From an uncultured Bacilli bacterium (GTDB lineage: Bacteria > Bacillota_I > Bacilli_A > RF39 > UBA660), in the NCBI GenBank assembly GCA_934120015.1, contig CAKOTD010000026.1:1-15871 (forward strand): a stretch of DNA of 15,871 nucleotides, read 5' to 3'. The first letter of the stretch is position 1; each line of letters starts with the position of its first letter. Under the pieces are notes generated by a model that had not been told where the DNA came from, made no database searches, and worked only from the letters and a program-made list of their open reading frames with translations. The position numbers were made by a program, and so were the translations under genes. Shown here piece by piece: positions 5,098 through 13,547 of this stretch.

Positions 5098-6768
5098 ATG
5101 GGAAAGAAAGTTAAGGTAACATTTAGAAATACCATAACTAGGGAATTTGAAACTGACATAACATTTAAAGAAATAGGTGAATATTTCAAAGAAAATTTTG
5201 AATTCCCAATTTTGGCAGCTAAAGTTGATAATGACATTTGTGATTTAACAGAAACCCTAAATAAAAAATGTAATATTGATTTTTATGACAGAAGTTCTTC
5301 AGTAGGTAATTCTATATATAGTAGAGGCTTACAATTTATACTTATATTAGCCGTTAATCGTTTATTTGGTGAAGATGCACATGTTGTTATAGAACATTCA
5401 ATAGATAAAGGTTTTTATTTTGAAATTAATGAGATAAAGCAGCAGAAATCTATTGTTGAATTATTAACAAATGAAATGAAGAAAATTGTAGATGAAGATT
5501 TATTATTTACAAAATTAAGTGTTGCTCGAATTGATGCAATTAAGTTTTTTAAGAAAAAGAATTGGACTGATAAGGTAAAAGTCTTAAAGTATATAAGCAA
5601 TACATATGTAAATTTATATAGGCTAGATAATGTCTATGATTATTTTTATGGTGAAATGCCATATAGTACATCATCTATTGATGAGTTTAAGCTTACAAGC
5701 ATTAGGGAAAATGGTTTCGTTTTAAGCTATCCCGATATATATGTTCCATCTATGACATTAGATTATAAACATCATGAGAAGTTGTTTAATGCCTTTTTAG
5801 AATATACGAATTGGGGAAAAATGACTGGAATTAGTAATGCTGCAGATTTGAATGAGAAAGTTTCTACCGGAGGTTATAATGAAATTATTCAAATATCAGA
5901 ATTGTGTTACAATGGGCAACTTAGTAGAATTGCAGATGTTATTAAAGAAAGAGAGAATCAAATTAAATTAGTTCTAATAGCCGGTCCATCGTCAAGCGGA
6001 AAGACAACAACTTCAAAAAAATTAGAATATTATCTAAAAAGTAAAGGCTTCAATACAATTAGCATTTCGATTGATGATTATTTTTTTGATAGAGATAAAA
6101 CGCCACTTGATGAAAATGGTGAACCAGATTTTGAATCAATTAAAAGTATTGATGTAGAATTATTCAACAAGCATCTTTTAAAACTTATAAATGGTGAGAG
6201 TGTAAATTTTCCAAAATATAACTTTTCAACAGGTAAGAGAGAGATGACAAGAGAAAATGTTAAATTAGAAAAAAATGATATAATCATAATAGAGGGTTTA
6301 CATGCTCTAAATGATGTTTTAACGATGTCTATTGATCGAAAGAATAAATACAAAATATATATTAGCCCTCTTACGCAGTTAAATGTTGATGATCATAATC
6401 GTATTTTCACAAGTGATACAAGAAAATTAAGACGAATTGTAAGGGATAATAAATATAGAGGATATAATGCTGATGATACATTAAAACAATGGAAAAAAAT
6501 TCGTGAAGGAGAAGAAAAATATATATTTCCATTTCAAGATGATATAGATCAAATAGTTAATTCGGCATTGACATATGAAATAGGAGTATTAAAAGTTTAT
6601 GCTGAGCCATTATTATTTTCAGTTGATGAAAATAGTTTATATTATCCAGAAGCAATAAGACTTATAAACTTTTTAAGAAACTTTTTGCCTATTCCGAGTG
6701 AAGGAGTTCCTAAAGATTCTGTTTTACGAGAGTTTATAGGTGGTAGTATATTTTATGATGAAAAGTAA
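5098..6768 (+). CDS. Nucleoside kinase (TGS/ThrRS-like N-terminus fused to uridine-kinase P-loop domain)
   Basis: A 556-aa protein of the class annotated as nucleoside or uridine kinase in Firmicutes and Thermotoga. Residues about 1-65 resemble a TGS domain. About 70-270 correspond to a threonyl-tRNA-synthetase editing-like region (NRLFGEDAHVVIEHSIDKGFYFEI). About 290-520 form a phosphoribulokinase/uridine-kinase P-loop domain with Walker A GPSSSGKTT at 296-304, then SISIDDYFFDRDKTP and IIIIEGLHALND. It probably phosphorylates a nucleoside with NTP; the exact substrate is not established by sequence. The SD GGGAGGA is strong. It ends 12 bp before gap, so the two form an operon. Confidence 0.87.
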   Translation: MGKKVKVTFRNTITREFETDITFKEIGEYFKENFEFPILAAKVDNDICDLTETLNKKCNIDFYDRSSSVGNSIYSRGLQFILILAVNRLFGEDAHVVIEHSIDKGFYFEINEIKQQKSIVELLTNEMKKIVDEDLLFTKLSVARIDAIKFFKKKNWTDKVKVLKYISNTYVNLYRLDNVYDYFYGEMPYSTSSIDEFKLTSIRENGFVLSYPDIYVPSMTLDYKHHEKLFNAFLEYTNWGKMTGISNAADLNEKVSTGGYNEIIQISELCYNGQLSRIADVIKERENQIKLVLIAGPSSSGKTTTSKKLEYYLKSKGFNTISISIDDYFFDRDKTPLDENGEPDFESIKSIDVELFNKHLLKLINGESVNFPKYNFSTGKREMTRENVKLEKNDIIIIEGLHALNDVLTMSIDRKNKYKIYISPLTQLNVDDHNRIFTSDTRKLRRIVRDNKYRGYNADDTLKQWKKIREGEEKYIFPFQDDIDQIVNSALTYEIGVLKVYAEPLLFSVDENSLYYPEAIRLINFLRNFLPIPSEGVPKDSVLREFIGGSIFYDEK

Positions 6769-6780
6769 AGGAGAAATATT

Positions 6781-7797
6781 ATGATTAAAGTTGCAATAAA
6801 TGGATTTGGAAGAATTGGTAGATTAGTTTTTCGTATAATGGAAGAAAATAGTAATTTTGAAGTAGTTGCTGTTAATGATTTGACGGATGCAGAACAACTT
6901 GCATATTTGCTTAAATATGATACAAACCATCGTAATTATCGTGTTGATGAAATTAATTATGATGATGATAATAATATTATTGTTGGTAATCACAAGGTAA
7001 AAGTATATTCTGAAACCGATCCATCAAAATTACCATGGAAAGATATGAATATTGATATTGTCTTTGAATGTACTGGAAGATTTGTTACGAAAGACGCAGC
7101 AATGGCACATATTACTGCAGGGGCTAAGAAAGTCATTATATCAGCACCCGCTAAAGGTGATTTAAAAACGATAGTATATAATGTTAATCATGAAACATTA
7201 GATGGAAGTGAGGACATTATTAGTGCTGCTTCATGCACGACAAATTGCTTGGCACCTGTACTTAATATATTAAATAATGAATTTGGTATAGAAAAAGGAT
7301 TTATGACAACAATTCATTCATATACAAATGATCAAGTAATACTTGATGTTGCTCATAAGAAAGGAATTAAGGCTAGACGCGGTAGAGCTGGTGCTGCAAA
7401 CATTATTCCATCTTCAACAGGTGCTGCTAGTGCTATAGGGTTAGTAATACCAGATCTTAAAGGGAAGATGGAAGGTAGTGCTCTTCGTGTGCCAACACCA
7501 ACTGGTTCCGTTATCGATTTAACACTTGAACTATTTAAAAATGTTACTGCCGAAGAAGTAAATAATGCATTTAAAAACAATCAGAGTGAAACAATTAAGT
7601 ATACAGAAGATCCAATTGTTTCTACAGATATTATTGGTTCAAGATTAGGGGCATTAGTAGATGGTCTACTTACCAATGTACTTGAGGTAGAGGGAAGACA
7701 ACTTATAAAAGTTGTAGCATGGTATGATAATGAAATGGGTTATAGTGCACAAATGGTTAGAACTGCCGAATATTTAGGTAAGTTAATGAATAAATAG
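6781..7797 (+). CDS. gap: Type I glyceraldehyde-3-phosphate dehydrogenase
   Basis: A 338-aa glycolytic enzyme that oxidises and phosphorylates glyceraldehyde-3-phosphate to 1,3-bisphosphoglycerate with NAD. The Rossmann glycine motif INGFGRIGR is at residues 6-14. Asp33 (VVAVNDLTD) after the second strand is the residue that favours NAD. The catalytic Cys152 lies in SAASCTTNCLAP, with the paired His in HSYTNDQ. The C-terminal WYDNEMGYSAQMV is intact. Length is normal. Sequence alone does not separate a glycolytic from a gluconeogenic isozyme. AAAGGAG is the SD. The gene ends in tandem in-frame stops TAG TAA, followed by a strong terminator. Confidence 0.97.
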   Translation: MIKVAINGFGRIGRLVFRIMEENSNFEVVAVNDLTDAEQLAYLLKYDTNHRNYRVDEINYDDDNNIIVGNHKVKVYSETDPSKLPWKDMNIDIVFECTGRFVTKDAAMAHITAGAKKVIISAPAKGDLKTIVYNVNHETLDGSEDIISAASCTTNCLAPVLNILNNEFGIEKGFMTTIHSYTNDQVILDVAHKKGIKARRGRAGAANIIPSSTGAASAIGLVIPDLKGKMEGSALRVPTPTGSVIDLTLELFKNVTAEEVNNAFKNNQSETIKYTEDPIVSTDIIGSRLGALVDGLLTNVLEVEGRQLIKVVAWYDNEMGYSAQMVRTAEYLGKLMNK

Positions 7798-7806
7798 TAA
7801 AAATAA

Positions 7807-7840
7807 AAAAATCTACATTGAATAAACCATGTAGATTTTT
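7807..7840. terminator. Bidirectional terminator between gap and the CBS gene
   Basis: AAAAATCTACAT (7807-7818) and ATGTAGATTTTT (7829-7840) are perfect 12-bp complements with a 10-nt loop. Both strands leave the hairpin through a T-run, fitting two convergent genes. Confidence 0.92.
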
Positions 7841-7888
7841 AATATATTAAAATCATATGTAAATAGTAATTTTAATACTACAAATCAC

Positions 7889-8332
7889 TTATAAATAAAA
7901 TTCATCTATTTCTGTCCTGTAGTCATGTTCATTTCTATCAATTTCATAAATCACTTTAAGTGCTTCAATTAAGACTTTCTCATCTGAATGCATTATTAAA
8001 TCTGATAGTGAAATAATTCCTACCACTAAGTTTTTGTTAGTAACAATTAATCGTTTTACTTTTTTTTCTTTCATAAACGTTAAAGCTTCCTCTATGGATT
8101 TATCCATGTCTATTGATAAAACTGTTTTGGTATAAATTATAGGTTCATTATTTTTGTTAGCTAATGTGTTTATAACGATATCTCTATCTGTTATAATACC
8201 AATAATTTTGTTATCCTTTGTAATTGGTATGAAACCTATATCGTATTTTTTCATTTTACCAGCAATTTCATAAATATCATCTTTATAACTATTAGTAATT
8301 ATTTTTTTACTCATAATATCTTTTATCAGCAT
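7889..8332 (-). CDS. Tandem CBS-domain protein
   Basis: A 147-aa protein consisting essentially of one Bateman module: CBS1 at about 1-58 (LIKDIMSKKIIT ... KIIGIITDRDIV) and CBS2 at about 65-122 (KTVLSIDMDKSIEEAL ... LVVGIISLSDLI). Such modules bind adenine nucleotides or S-adenosyl compounds and act as sensors. A 25-residue acidic tail (IYEIDRNEHDYRTEIDEFYL) follows. No catalytic or DNA-binding domain is attached, so the partner is unknown. A TTG at 8338 is only a few bases from GGATG; ATG at 8332, spaced about 8 nt from it, is the better start. It is divergent from yunB. Confidence 0.88.
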   Translation of the reverse strand: MLIKDIMSKKIITNSYKDDIYEIAGKMKKYDIGFIPITKDNKIIGIITDRDIVINTLANKNNEPIIYTKTVLSIDMDKSIEEALTFMKEKKVKRLIVTNKNLVVGIISLSDLIMHSDEKVLIEALKVIYEIDRNEHDYRTEIDEFYL

Positions 8333-8382
8333 ATTCAAATCATCCTTTCATAAATATTATTTTCTGTAAACTATTTATTATG

Positions 8383-8390
8383 CATATAAT
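8383..8390 (+). promoter_or_regulatory. Possible -10 element of yunB
   Basis: CATATAAT resembles both a sigma-A -10 and the sigma-E -10 (CATACAnT), and yunB is a sigma-E gene in B. subtilis. I see no -35 at the right distance for either factor; AATATT (8353-8358) is 24 bp away, too far. The following GGTGA SD starts only five bases after it. Confidence 0.3.
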
Positions 8391-8405
8391 TAAATGGTGA
8401 AATTT

Positions 8406-9185
8406 ATGTACTATAGAGCAAAATGTAGAAAAAAGATATTAATTGTAAACAAAAATAGAAAAATAAAACTGATTAATAAAATTATATTAATTTTTTTAGC
8501 TATTGGAATTTTTGTTATACTTTCTTTTAAATTTATTAATAAGAAAGTTTCTCCAATATTAATGGAATATGCGGAATCATCAGTGAAAAAAATAACTAAC
8601 TTAATTATAAATAAGGCAATATCTAAACATACCGCGGAACAGCTAAATATAGATGAGCTATTTATTATTACAAAAGATAATAATGGAATTATAAAAACGA
8701 TAGATTTTAATCCAACTCTTGTAAATAAAACACTTACCATTATTACTAACAACATTCAACTTAATTTAAAGTATTTAGAAGAAGGGAAAATAGACTTATT
8801 AGAGTTACCGGATAATGTAGAAGTGGAATTTGATGAGTCAAAGATTAGTAAGGGTATAATATATGAAATACCAACAGGAGTTATTTTTAATAATGCATTG
8901 CTTTCAAATTTAGGCCCCAAAATACCTGTAAAATTAAGTATAATTGGTGATATAGTGAGCACAATAAATACAAATATTACTAATTATGGTATTAATAATG
9001 CCTTAATAGAGGTTAATGTAGTAGTAGAGGTTGAAGAGATGGTGATATTACCAATTTCCACCAAAAAAATTAAAGTATCGACAAGTATTCCAGTAGCTAT
9101 AAAACTAATACAAGGTACTGTTCCTAATTACTATTTTAATGGTATTGAAAAAAATTCACCAAGTATATCTTTACCTGTAACCTAA
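8406..9185 (+). CDS. yunB: Sporulation protein YunB
   Basis: A 259-aa membrane-anchored protein of the YunB family. In B. subtilis this is a mother-cell (sigma-E) gene needed for efficient sporulation; its molecular role is unknown. A basic N-terminus is followed by one membrane segment (about 24-43, IILIFLAIGIFVILSF). The conserved ILMEYAESSVKKITNLIINKAIS and a beta-rich C-terminal domain (IPVKLSIIGDI, LIEVNVVVEVEEMVILP) come next. An ATG at 8394 precedes the GGTGA SD and would lie upstream of the likely RNA start, so ATG 8406 is preferred. No terminator is seen after it. Confidence 0.88.
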   Translation: MYYRAKCRKKILIVNKNRKIKLINKIILIFLAIGIFVILSFKFINKKVSPILMEYAESSVKKITNLIINKAISKHTAEQLNIDELFIITKDNNGIIKTIDFNPTLVNKTLTIITNNIQLNLKYLEEGKIDLLELPDNVEVEFDESKISKGIIYEIPTGVIFNNALLSNLGPKIPVKLSIIGDIVSTINTNITNYGINNALIEVNVVVEVEEMVILPISTKKIKVSTSIPVAIKLIQGTVPNYYFNGIEKNSPSISLPVT

Positions 9186-9190
9186 TTTTG

Positions 9191-9219
9191 TTGTATTAAA
9201 AAATTGAAAGTGCTATAAT
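9191..9219 (+). promoter_or_regulatory. Sigma-A promoter of the glycoside-hydrolase-like gene
   Basis: TTGTAT (9191-9196), 17 bp, TATAAT (9214-9219), with TG one base upstream of the -10 (TGCTATAAT, extended -10). The predicted start near 9226 is next to the SD GGGGAAG (9227-9233). Confidence 0.75.
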
Positions 9220-9242
9220 AAAAATAGGGGAAGATTGGTATT

Positions 9243-10934
9243 ATGGTTAAAAGAAGAAAAATAATTGTATCAAGACTAATTATATTAATAATTGTTATTT
9301 TGTTACTTATTATTGGAATATACTTTTTATTATTTAGAAATCCTATTAAAAAAGTTTTAGTTAGTACTGAAAATGGATATGTTTCTTCTAATAATGGTAT
9401 GGCCTTATTATATAATGAAAATTTTGAGAAAATTGATAATATAAGTAGAGGAACAAAAATTAAGATAAAAAAAGAAGATATTAAAGATGTAGATGGTAAT
9501 ATATATTACAAGATTATAAATAGTAATAATCGTCTAATTAGAAAAGAAAATTTTACTAAAGATGAAAAAAACATAGTTATTGAAAAGGAAATGTATGTAA
9601 GAACATATGCCACAACATATAAAAATAGTGATACAAATGAAATTCTTTCAACTGTAAATAAGGGTGATAAATTAGATATAGTTGGGTATGATAAACTATT
9701 AGATGATGGAAGTGTCAATAAATACAAAATAAGTATTAATGATACAGAAGGTTATGTATATGGTAAATATTTAGTAAATAATAAGGAAGATGCATTAAAA
9801 AACTATGATGAAGATGGAATGTATCAAAAGCACGCTAATTGTGGTGATGCTTATGGTGTAGGAACGGCTAAAAATTTGGATTTTTACCCAAATAAGAAGC
9901 CAAAATTTGAAAACAATGTTATGCCAGAAGAAGTTAGAGCTTTATATTTAAATTCCGGTGTTATTAGTAATGTAGATGATTATATTGAGCTTGCTAAAAA
10001 AACGGATATTAATGCTTTTGTGGTAGATATTAAAGATAATACAGCACCAGGATATGAATCACCAGTAATGAAGAAATATTCACCTACTAATTATAAAAAT
10101 GCTATTAATAGTTATGAAAAATATAAGAATGCTATTCAAAAAATTAAGGATAGTGGTTATTATGTTATAGGCAGAATAACAGTATTTAAAGATTCATTCT
10201 TTGTTTCTGATCATCCAGAAACAGCTTTAATAGATACAGATACGGATAAACCTTTTTTACACAATGGTTCATATTGGCCTAGTGCTTTTAATAGGTTGGT
10301 TTGGGAATTTAATGTTTCACTTGCTAAAGAAGCAGTAATTGAAATGGGATTTAATGAAATACAATTTGACTATGTAAGATTTCCAGATGGAACATATAAT
10401 TATGAGGCAGAGGGTCTTATTGACATGCAAAATGATTATGATGAAGAAAAGGCAATGGCTATTCAAAAATTCTTGATGTATGCTTGTGATGAGATACATT
10501 CTGTTGGAGCTTATGTATCTGCTGATGTTTTTGGTGAATCAGCTCATAACTATGTTACAGGGTATGGTCAATATTGGGCTGCTATCTCTAATGTGGTTGA
10601 TGTAATAAGTGCTATGCCATATCCAGATCATTTTAGCAAGTATGAATATGGGTTTAACGTTCCTGTATGGACAGTACCTTATGATTTATTTAAGACTTGG
10701 GGAGAATTTGTTGTAAACAGGCAAGCTAGTATTCCAACACCTGCTGTTGTTAGAACTTGGATACAGGCTTATGATGCCGTTAAGGAACCAAGAATTACCT
10801 ATGATGCTAATAAAATTATTGAACAGATAAATGGTTTAAAGGATGCTGGATTAACTGGTGGATATATGACGTGGAATGCTGGTTCAAGTTTGAGCAAATA
10901 TGCATCAATATCATCAGCTTTTAAAAAGGAGTAA
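9243..10934 (+). CDS. Membrane-anchored putative glycoside hydrolase (DUF4015) with SH3-like domain
   Basis: A 563-aa protein, probably displayed outside the membrane. Residues 1-8 are basic and 9-31 form a signal anchor (LIILIIVILLLIIGIYFLLF). About 116-178 look like a bacterial SH3 domain (MYVRTYATTYKN ... GYVYGKYL), which in this setting usually binds cell wall. About 220-560 match the DUF4015 putative glycosyl-hydrolase TIM barrel: VRALYLNSGV, NAFVVDIKD, EIQFDYVRFPDG (D376 a candidate acid), GAYVSADVFGES, and the C-terminal AGLTGGYMTWNAGSS. The substrate is not known; peptidoglycan or a surface polysaccharide is inference. It is followed by yutD after a single base. Confidence 0.83.
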   Translation: MVKRRKIIVSRLIILIIVILLLIIGIYFLLFRNPIKKVLVSTENGYVSSNNGMALLYNENFEKIDNISRGTKIKIKKEDIKDVDGNIYYKIINSNNRLIRKENFTKDEKNIVIEKEMYVRTYATTYKNSDTNEILSTVNKGDKLDIVGYDKLLDDGSVNKYKISINDTEGYVYGKYLVNNKEDALKNYDEDGMYQKHANCGDAYGVGTAKNLDFYPNKKPKFENNVMPEEVRALYLNSGVISNVDDYIELAKKTDINAFVVDIKDNTAPGYESPVMKKYSPTNYKNAINSYEKYKNAIQKIKDSGYYVIGRITVFKDSFFVSDHPETALIDTDTDKPFLHNGSYWPSAFNRLVWEFNVSLAKEAVIEMGFNEIQFDYVRFPDGTYNYEAEGLIDMQNDYDEEKAMAIQKFLMYACDEIHSVGAYVSADVFGESAHNYVTGYGQYWAAISNVVDVISAMPYPDHFSKYEYGFNVPVWTVPYDLFKTWGEFVVNRQASIPTPAVVRTWIQAYDAVKEPRITYDANKIIEQINGLKDAGLTGGYMTWNAGSSLSKYASISSAFKKE

Positions 10935-10935
10935 T

Positions 10936-11214
10936 ATGGAAAAAAAATACAGAATAATGGATTATGATTATATTCTAATGGAAAACTACAAAGATGCTTT
11001 TGACTATGATTCTATAAAAGAAAAAATAACTGATTATTTTAATGATTTTGATTATATAATTGGTGATTGGTCTTATGGAAAGCTTCGTTTAAAGGGCTTT
11101 TGTAATAAAAATAACAAACTTTTAAAGGAACATAATAATATTGAAAATTATAAGGATTATATAAAAGATGAATGTGCTTATGATTGTAAGTTTTTCATTT
11201 TGAAAAAGGTATAA
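10936..11214 (+). CDS. yutD: YutD family protein (DUF1027)
   Basis: A 92-aa cytoplasmic protein with the family core FDYIIGDWSYGKLRLKGF (about 38-55). YutD-type proteins are widespread in Bacilli and of uncertain function. The ATG at 10936 lies one base after the preceding stop; its SD AAGGAG is inside the end of the upstream gene, so the pair is translationally linked. In B. subtilis yutD lies in the same chromosomal region as yunB, which supports conserved synteny here. The stop codon forms the foot of the following terminator. Confidence 0.85.
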   Translation: MEKKYRIMDYDYILMENYKDAFDYDSIKEKITDYFNDFDYIIGDWSYGKLRLKGFCNKNNKLLKEHNNIENYKDYIKDECAYDCKFFILKKV

Positions 11215-11242
11215 AATTGGATATATTTCCAATTTTATTTTT
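11213..11242 (+). terminator. Terminator after yutD
   Basis: AAAATTGGA (11213-11221) and TCCAATTTT (11228-11236) form a perfect 9-bp stem with a 6-nt loop, followed by ATTTTT. The stem starts within the yutD stop codon, and the T-tract runs into the prfB -35. Confidence 0.88.
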
Positions 11243-11268
11243 GAAAAGTTGTGCTATCATGATATAAT
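11241..11268 (+). promoter_or_regulatory. Sigma-A promoter of prfB
   Basis: TTGAAA (11241-11246), 16 bp, TATAAT (11263-11268). Predicted start near 11275, which is the first base of the SD GGTGAT (11275-11280). Confidence 0.72.
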
Positions 11269-11284
11269 TAATATGGTGATTATA

Positions 11285-12389
11285 GTGGAACAAAATATGT
11301 TATTAATTGAGTATAATAAATATAAGGAAAAAACAGAAGAATTATGGAGGTTACTTTGACACAGAAAGTAAGCTTGAACAAATTAAAAAGTTTGAACAGG
11401 AAATGTTAAAGGATGGTTTTTGGGATAATAAAAGAGAAGCTGAAAAGAAAATTAGTAGTATAAATTATTTAAAAGAGATAACAAATGCAATTACAGATTT
11501 AAAAAAACAGGTAAATAATAATATAGAATTATTAAGAGAAAATAATTTAGATAAGGAATTACTTGATATGATTAATGATGAGAGTAATTTCATCAAGGAA
11601 AAAATAGAAAATCTAAACATCAAATTGTTATTAAGTGGTAAATTTGATAAAAATGACTGCATACTGGAAATTCATCCTGGTGCTGGAGGTACTGAATCAC
11701 AAGATTGGGCTCAAATGTTAGAAAGAATGTATTTAAGATATGCAGAAAAGCATAGTTATAAATGTGAAATAATAGATGAACAAATTGGTGAAGAAGCTGG
11801 AATAAAATCTGTCAGCTTTATTGTACATGGCTTATACGCTTATGGTTATTTGAAAAGTGAAAAAGGTGTTCACAGATTAGTAAGATTATCACCTTTTGAT
11901 TCAAATAATAGGAGACATACTTCTTTTGCTTCTGTAGATGTAACACCAATTTTTGAAAAATCTGAAATTAATATTGAAATTAATCCAAGTGATTTAAAAA
12001 TTGATGTATATCGTAGTAGTGGATGTGGTGGACAAGGTGTAAATACTACTGATTCAGCGGTTAGAATTACTCATCTACCAACCAAAATAGTTGTTACTTG
12101 TCAAAATGAAAGAAGTCAAATACAAAATAAAGAAAGAGCATTAGAAGTGTTGAAAAGTAAATTATATAAGTTAGAACTTGATAAAAGAAATAAAGAACTT
12201 CAGGATTTTAAAGGTAATTTATCTGACATAAATTTTGGTTCTCAAATAAGGAGTTATGTTATGCATCCATATTCTCTTGTTAAAGATAATAGAACAAATA
12301 CAGAAAATAGTAATGTTCAAAAAGTACTAGATGGTGATATTGATATTTTCATAAATGATAATTTAAAATTAAAGAGTACGGAGGTATAA
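11285..12389 (+). CDS. prfB: Peptide chain release factor 2 (programmed +1 frameshift)
   Basis: RF2 recognises UAA and UGA and releases the finished peptide. The product is encoded by join(11285..11356, 11358..12389), giving 367 aa, close to the B. subtilis length. The first 24 codons end at an in-frame TGA (11357-11359); +1 slippage on CTT gives ...WRLL-DTESK. SPF, the stop-codon reading tripeptide, is at 202-204 (RLSPFDSNN); GGQ, the hydrolysis motif, is at 248-250 in GCGGQGVNTTDSAVR. The start GTG at 11285 follows GGTGAT and gives the usual lead length; ATG 11297 is an alternative. The following YitT-family gene starts 3 bp after the stop. Confidence 0.95.
11345..11360 (+). promoter_or_regulatory. 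prfB: prfB +1 frameshift signal
   Basis: TGG AGG TTA CTT TGA C has the canonical parts: an internal SD-like GGAGG, three bases, the slippery CTT codon, and TGA followed by C. When RF2 is scarce the ribosome pauses at UGA and slips one base forward. This autoregulates RF2. The layout matches the known E. coli and Bacillus sites. Confidence 0.95.
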
Positions 12390-12391
12390 AA

Positions 12392-13276
12392 ATGCTGTTT
12401 AAGAAAAAAATAAGTATTGATGAAAATATTTGGAATGAAATTTATAAAAAAGATAAACGTATAATAAGAATAGCTCAATTTTTGTCAGGAGTGTTATTAG
12501 TTGCTATTGCTTTTAATCTGCTTGTTATGCCAAGTAATATTGTTTATGGTATGAATGGCATTGGAGTTATGTTTAACTATTTATTTAATATAGACCCTTC
12601 ACTTGTTATTTTGATTGGTTCGGTTTTGCTACTTATATTAAGTTACTTTTTGCTAGGAAAAAAACAAACTATGAATTCAATACTTGGTTCCCTTGCTGTT
12701 CCTATATTTATTAAGTTAACTGAAAACATTTCTGATATAATACCTATTGAAATGGATGACCCATTCTTGATAGTTATTATGGGAGCAGTTCTAACGGGTT
12801 TTGGATTAGGTCTTGTTTTTAAATCTGGTTTTACAACGGGTGGAACTGATATATTAAATCAAATAGTTTCTAAGTATTTTAAAATGTCAATAGGTAAATC
12901 AATGTTTTTTACTGATGGAATTATAGTAGTAAGCAGTATCTTTGTATTTGGTTTTACAAAGTTTATGTACTCAATAATTTCCTTGTATATTATTAGTATA
13001 ATGACTGATAAAGTTGTGCTTGGAATATCAAATTCAAAAGCATTTTATATTATTACAGAACATGAGACAGCAATAAAAAAATTTATAACAAATTATTTAA
13101 ATCATGGTGTAACAGTATTAGAAGCTAGAGGTGGATATACTGGTAATAATAAAAAAGTTATAATGTGTGTAATACCTACAAAGGAATATTGCGTTGTGAA
13201 AGAAGCAATTCACAAAATAGATAGTTCTGCATTCTTTGTTGTTACAGATTCATATGAAGTTTTTGGAGGAGAATAA
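12392..13276 (+). CDS. YitT family membrane protein (DUF161/DUF2179)
   Basis: A 294-aa protein with five or six membrane segments between about residues 27 and 205 (YitT/DUF161 repeats, e.g. VIMGAVLTGFGLGLVFKSGFTTGGTDIL). A soluble DUF2179 domain follows at about 210-290 (SKAFYIITEHETAIKKFI ... VTDSYEVFGGE). The family role is unknown, though DUF2179 resembles small-ligand-binding domains. The SD GGAGGT lies within the end of prfB, so expression is coupled. In B. subtilis a YitT-family gene (yvjA) sits in the prfB-ftsEX neighbourhood, as here. Confidence 0.87.
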   Translation: MLFKKKISIDENIWNEIYKKDKRIIRIAQFLSGVLLVAIAFNLLVMPSNIVYGMNGIGVMFNYLFNIDPSLVILIGSVLLLILSYFLLGKKQTMNSILGSLAVPIFIKLTENISDIIPIEMDDPFLIVIMGAVLTGFGLGLVFKSGFTTGGTDILNQIVSKYFKMSIGKSMFFTDGIIVVSSIFVFGFTKFMYSIISLYIISIMTDKVVLGISNSKAFYIITEHETAIKKFITNYLNHGVTVLEARGGYTGNNKKVIMCVIPTKEYCVVKEAIHKIDSSAFFVVTDSYEVFGGE

Positions 13277-13287
13277 GGAGGTAATTT

Positions 13288-13416
13288 ATGAAAGATATTA
13301 GAAAAAATGAAATAAAATGGACAGGAATATTACTTGTTATATTAACTATATGTGCTACTGTGGTTTTATTTTATGCAGCTTCTCAGTTTGGTAAAATGGT
13401 TGCAGAATATATGTAA
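13288..13416 (+). CDS. Small single-pass membrane protein, 42 aa
   Basis: Begins MKDIRKNEIKWTGILL and ends FGKMVAEYM; one hydrophobic segment at about 12-31 contains a single Cys22. A perfect AAGGAGGT five bases before the ATG argues strongly that it is translated. It starts 11 bp after the YitT-family gene and is closed by a terminator beginning at the last base of its stop codon. It occupies the place between the YitT gene and ftsE where B. subtilis has the small membrane cytochrome cccB, but it has no CxxCH heme motif. I do not recognise it. Confidence 0.78.
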   Translation: MKDIRKNEIKWTGILLVILTICATVVLFYAASQFGKMVAEYM

Positions 13417-13439
13417 GAGAAAAATAATTCTCTTTTTTT
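13416..13439 (+). terminator. Terminator of the prfB operon
   Basis: AGAGAA (13416-13421), loop AAATAA, TTCTCT (13428-13433), then a T-run to 13439. The stem starts on the final A of the stop codon. Confidence 0.82.
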
Positions 13440-13485
13440 ATCTTCAAACATCTAAAAATTTGTATGAATGGTAAAATAAAATGGG

Positions 13486-13514
13486 TGTACAAATTGTTTT
13501 ATTTTTGATATACT
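13486..13514 (+). promoter_or_regulatory. Candidate promoter of ftsEX
   Basis: TGTACA (13486-13491), 17 bp, TATACT (13509-13514). Predicted start near 13521 leaves a 27-nt leader with SD AGGAGGT. A TTGATA at 13505-13510 could form an alternative start with a weaker -10. Confidence 0.5.
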
Positions 13515-13547
13515 TATTTAAGATAGATACTTAGGTAGGAGGTAATT

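Noticed and set aside
7360..7480. Ser in place of the usual Lys in the TGAAKAVG segment of GAPDH (TGAASAIG).
   Set aside because: Ala or Ser at this place occurs in other Firmicutes GAPDHs as far as I recall, and all catalytic residues are present, so it is probably ordinary variation.
11307..11359. prfB appearing to be frameshifted or to start with MSIINIRKK.
   Set aside because: The out-of-frame start is an artefact of reading one frame. The internal SD, CTT TGA C site and 24-codon lead are the conserved RF2 frameshift signal, so the gene is intact.
13288..13416. CccB-like cytochrome c551 for the 42-aa protein, by position.
   Set aside because: There is no CxxCH heme-binding motif and the protein is too short.
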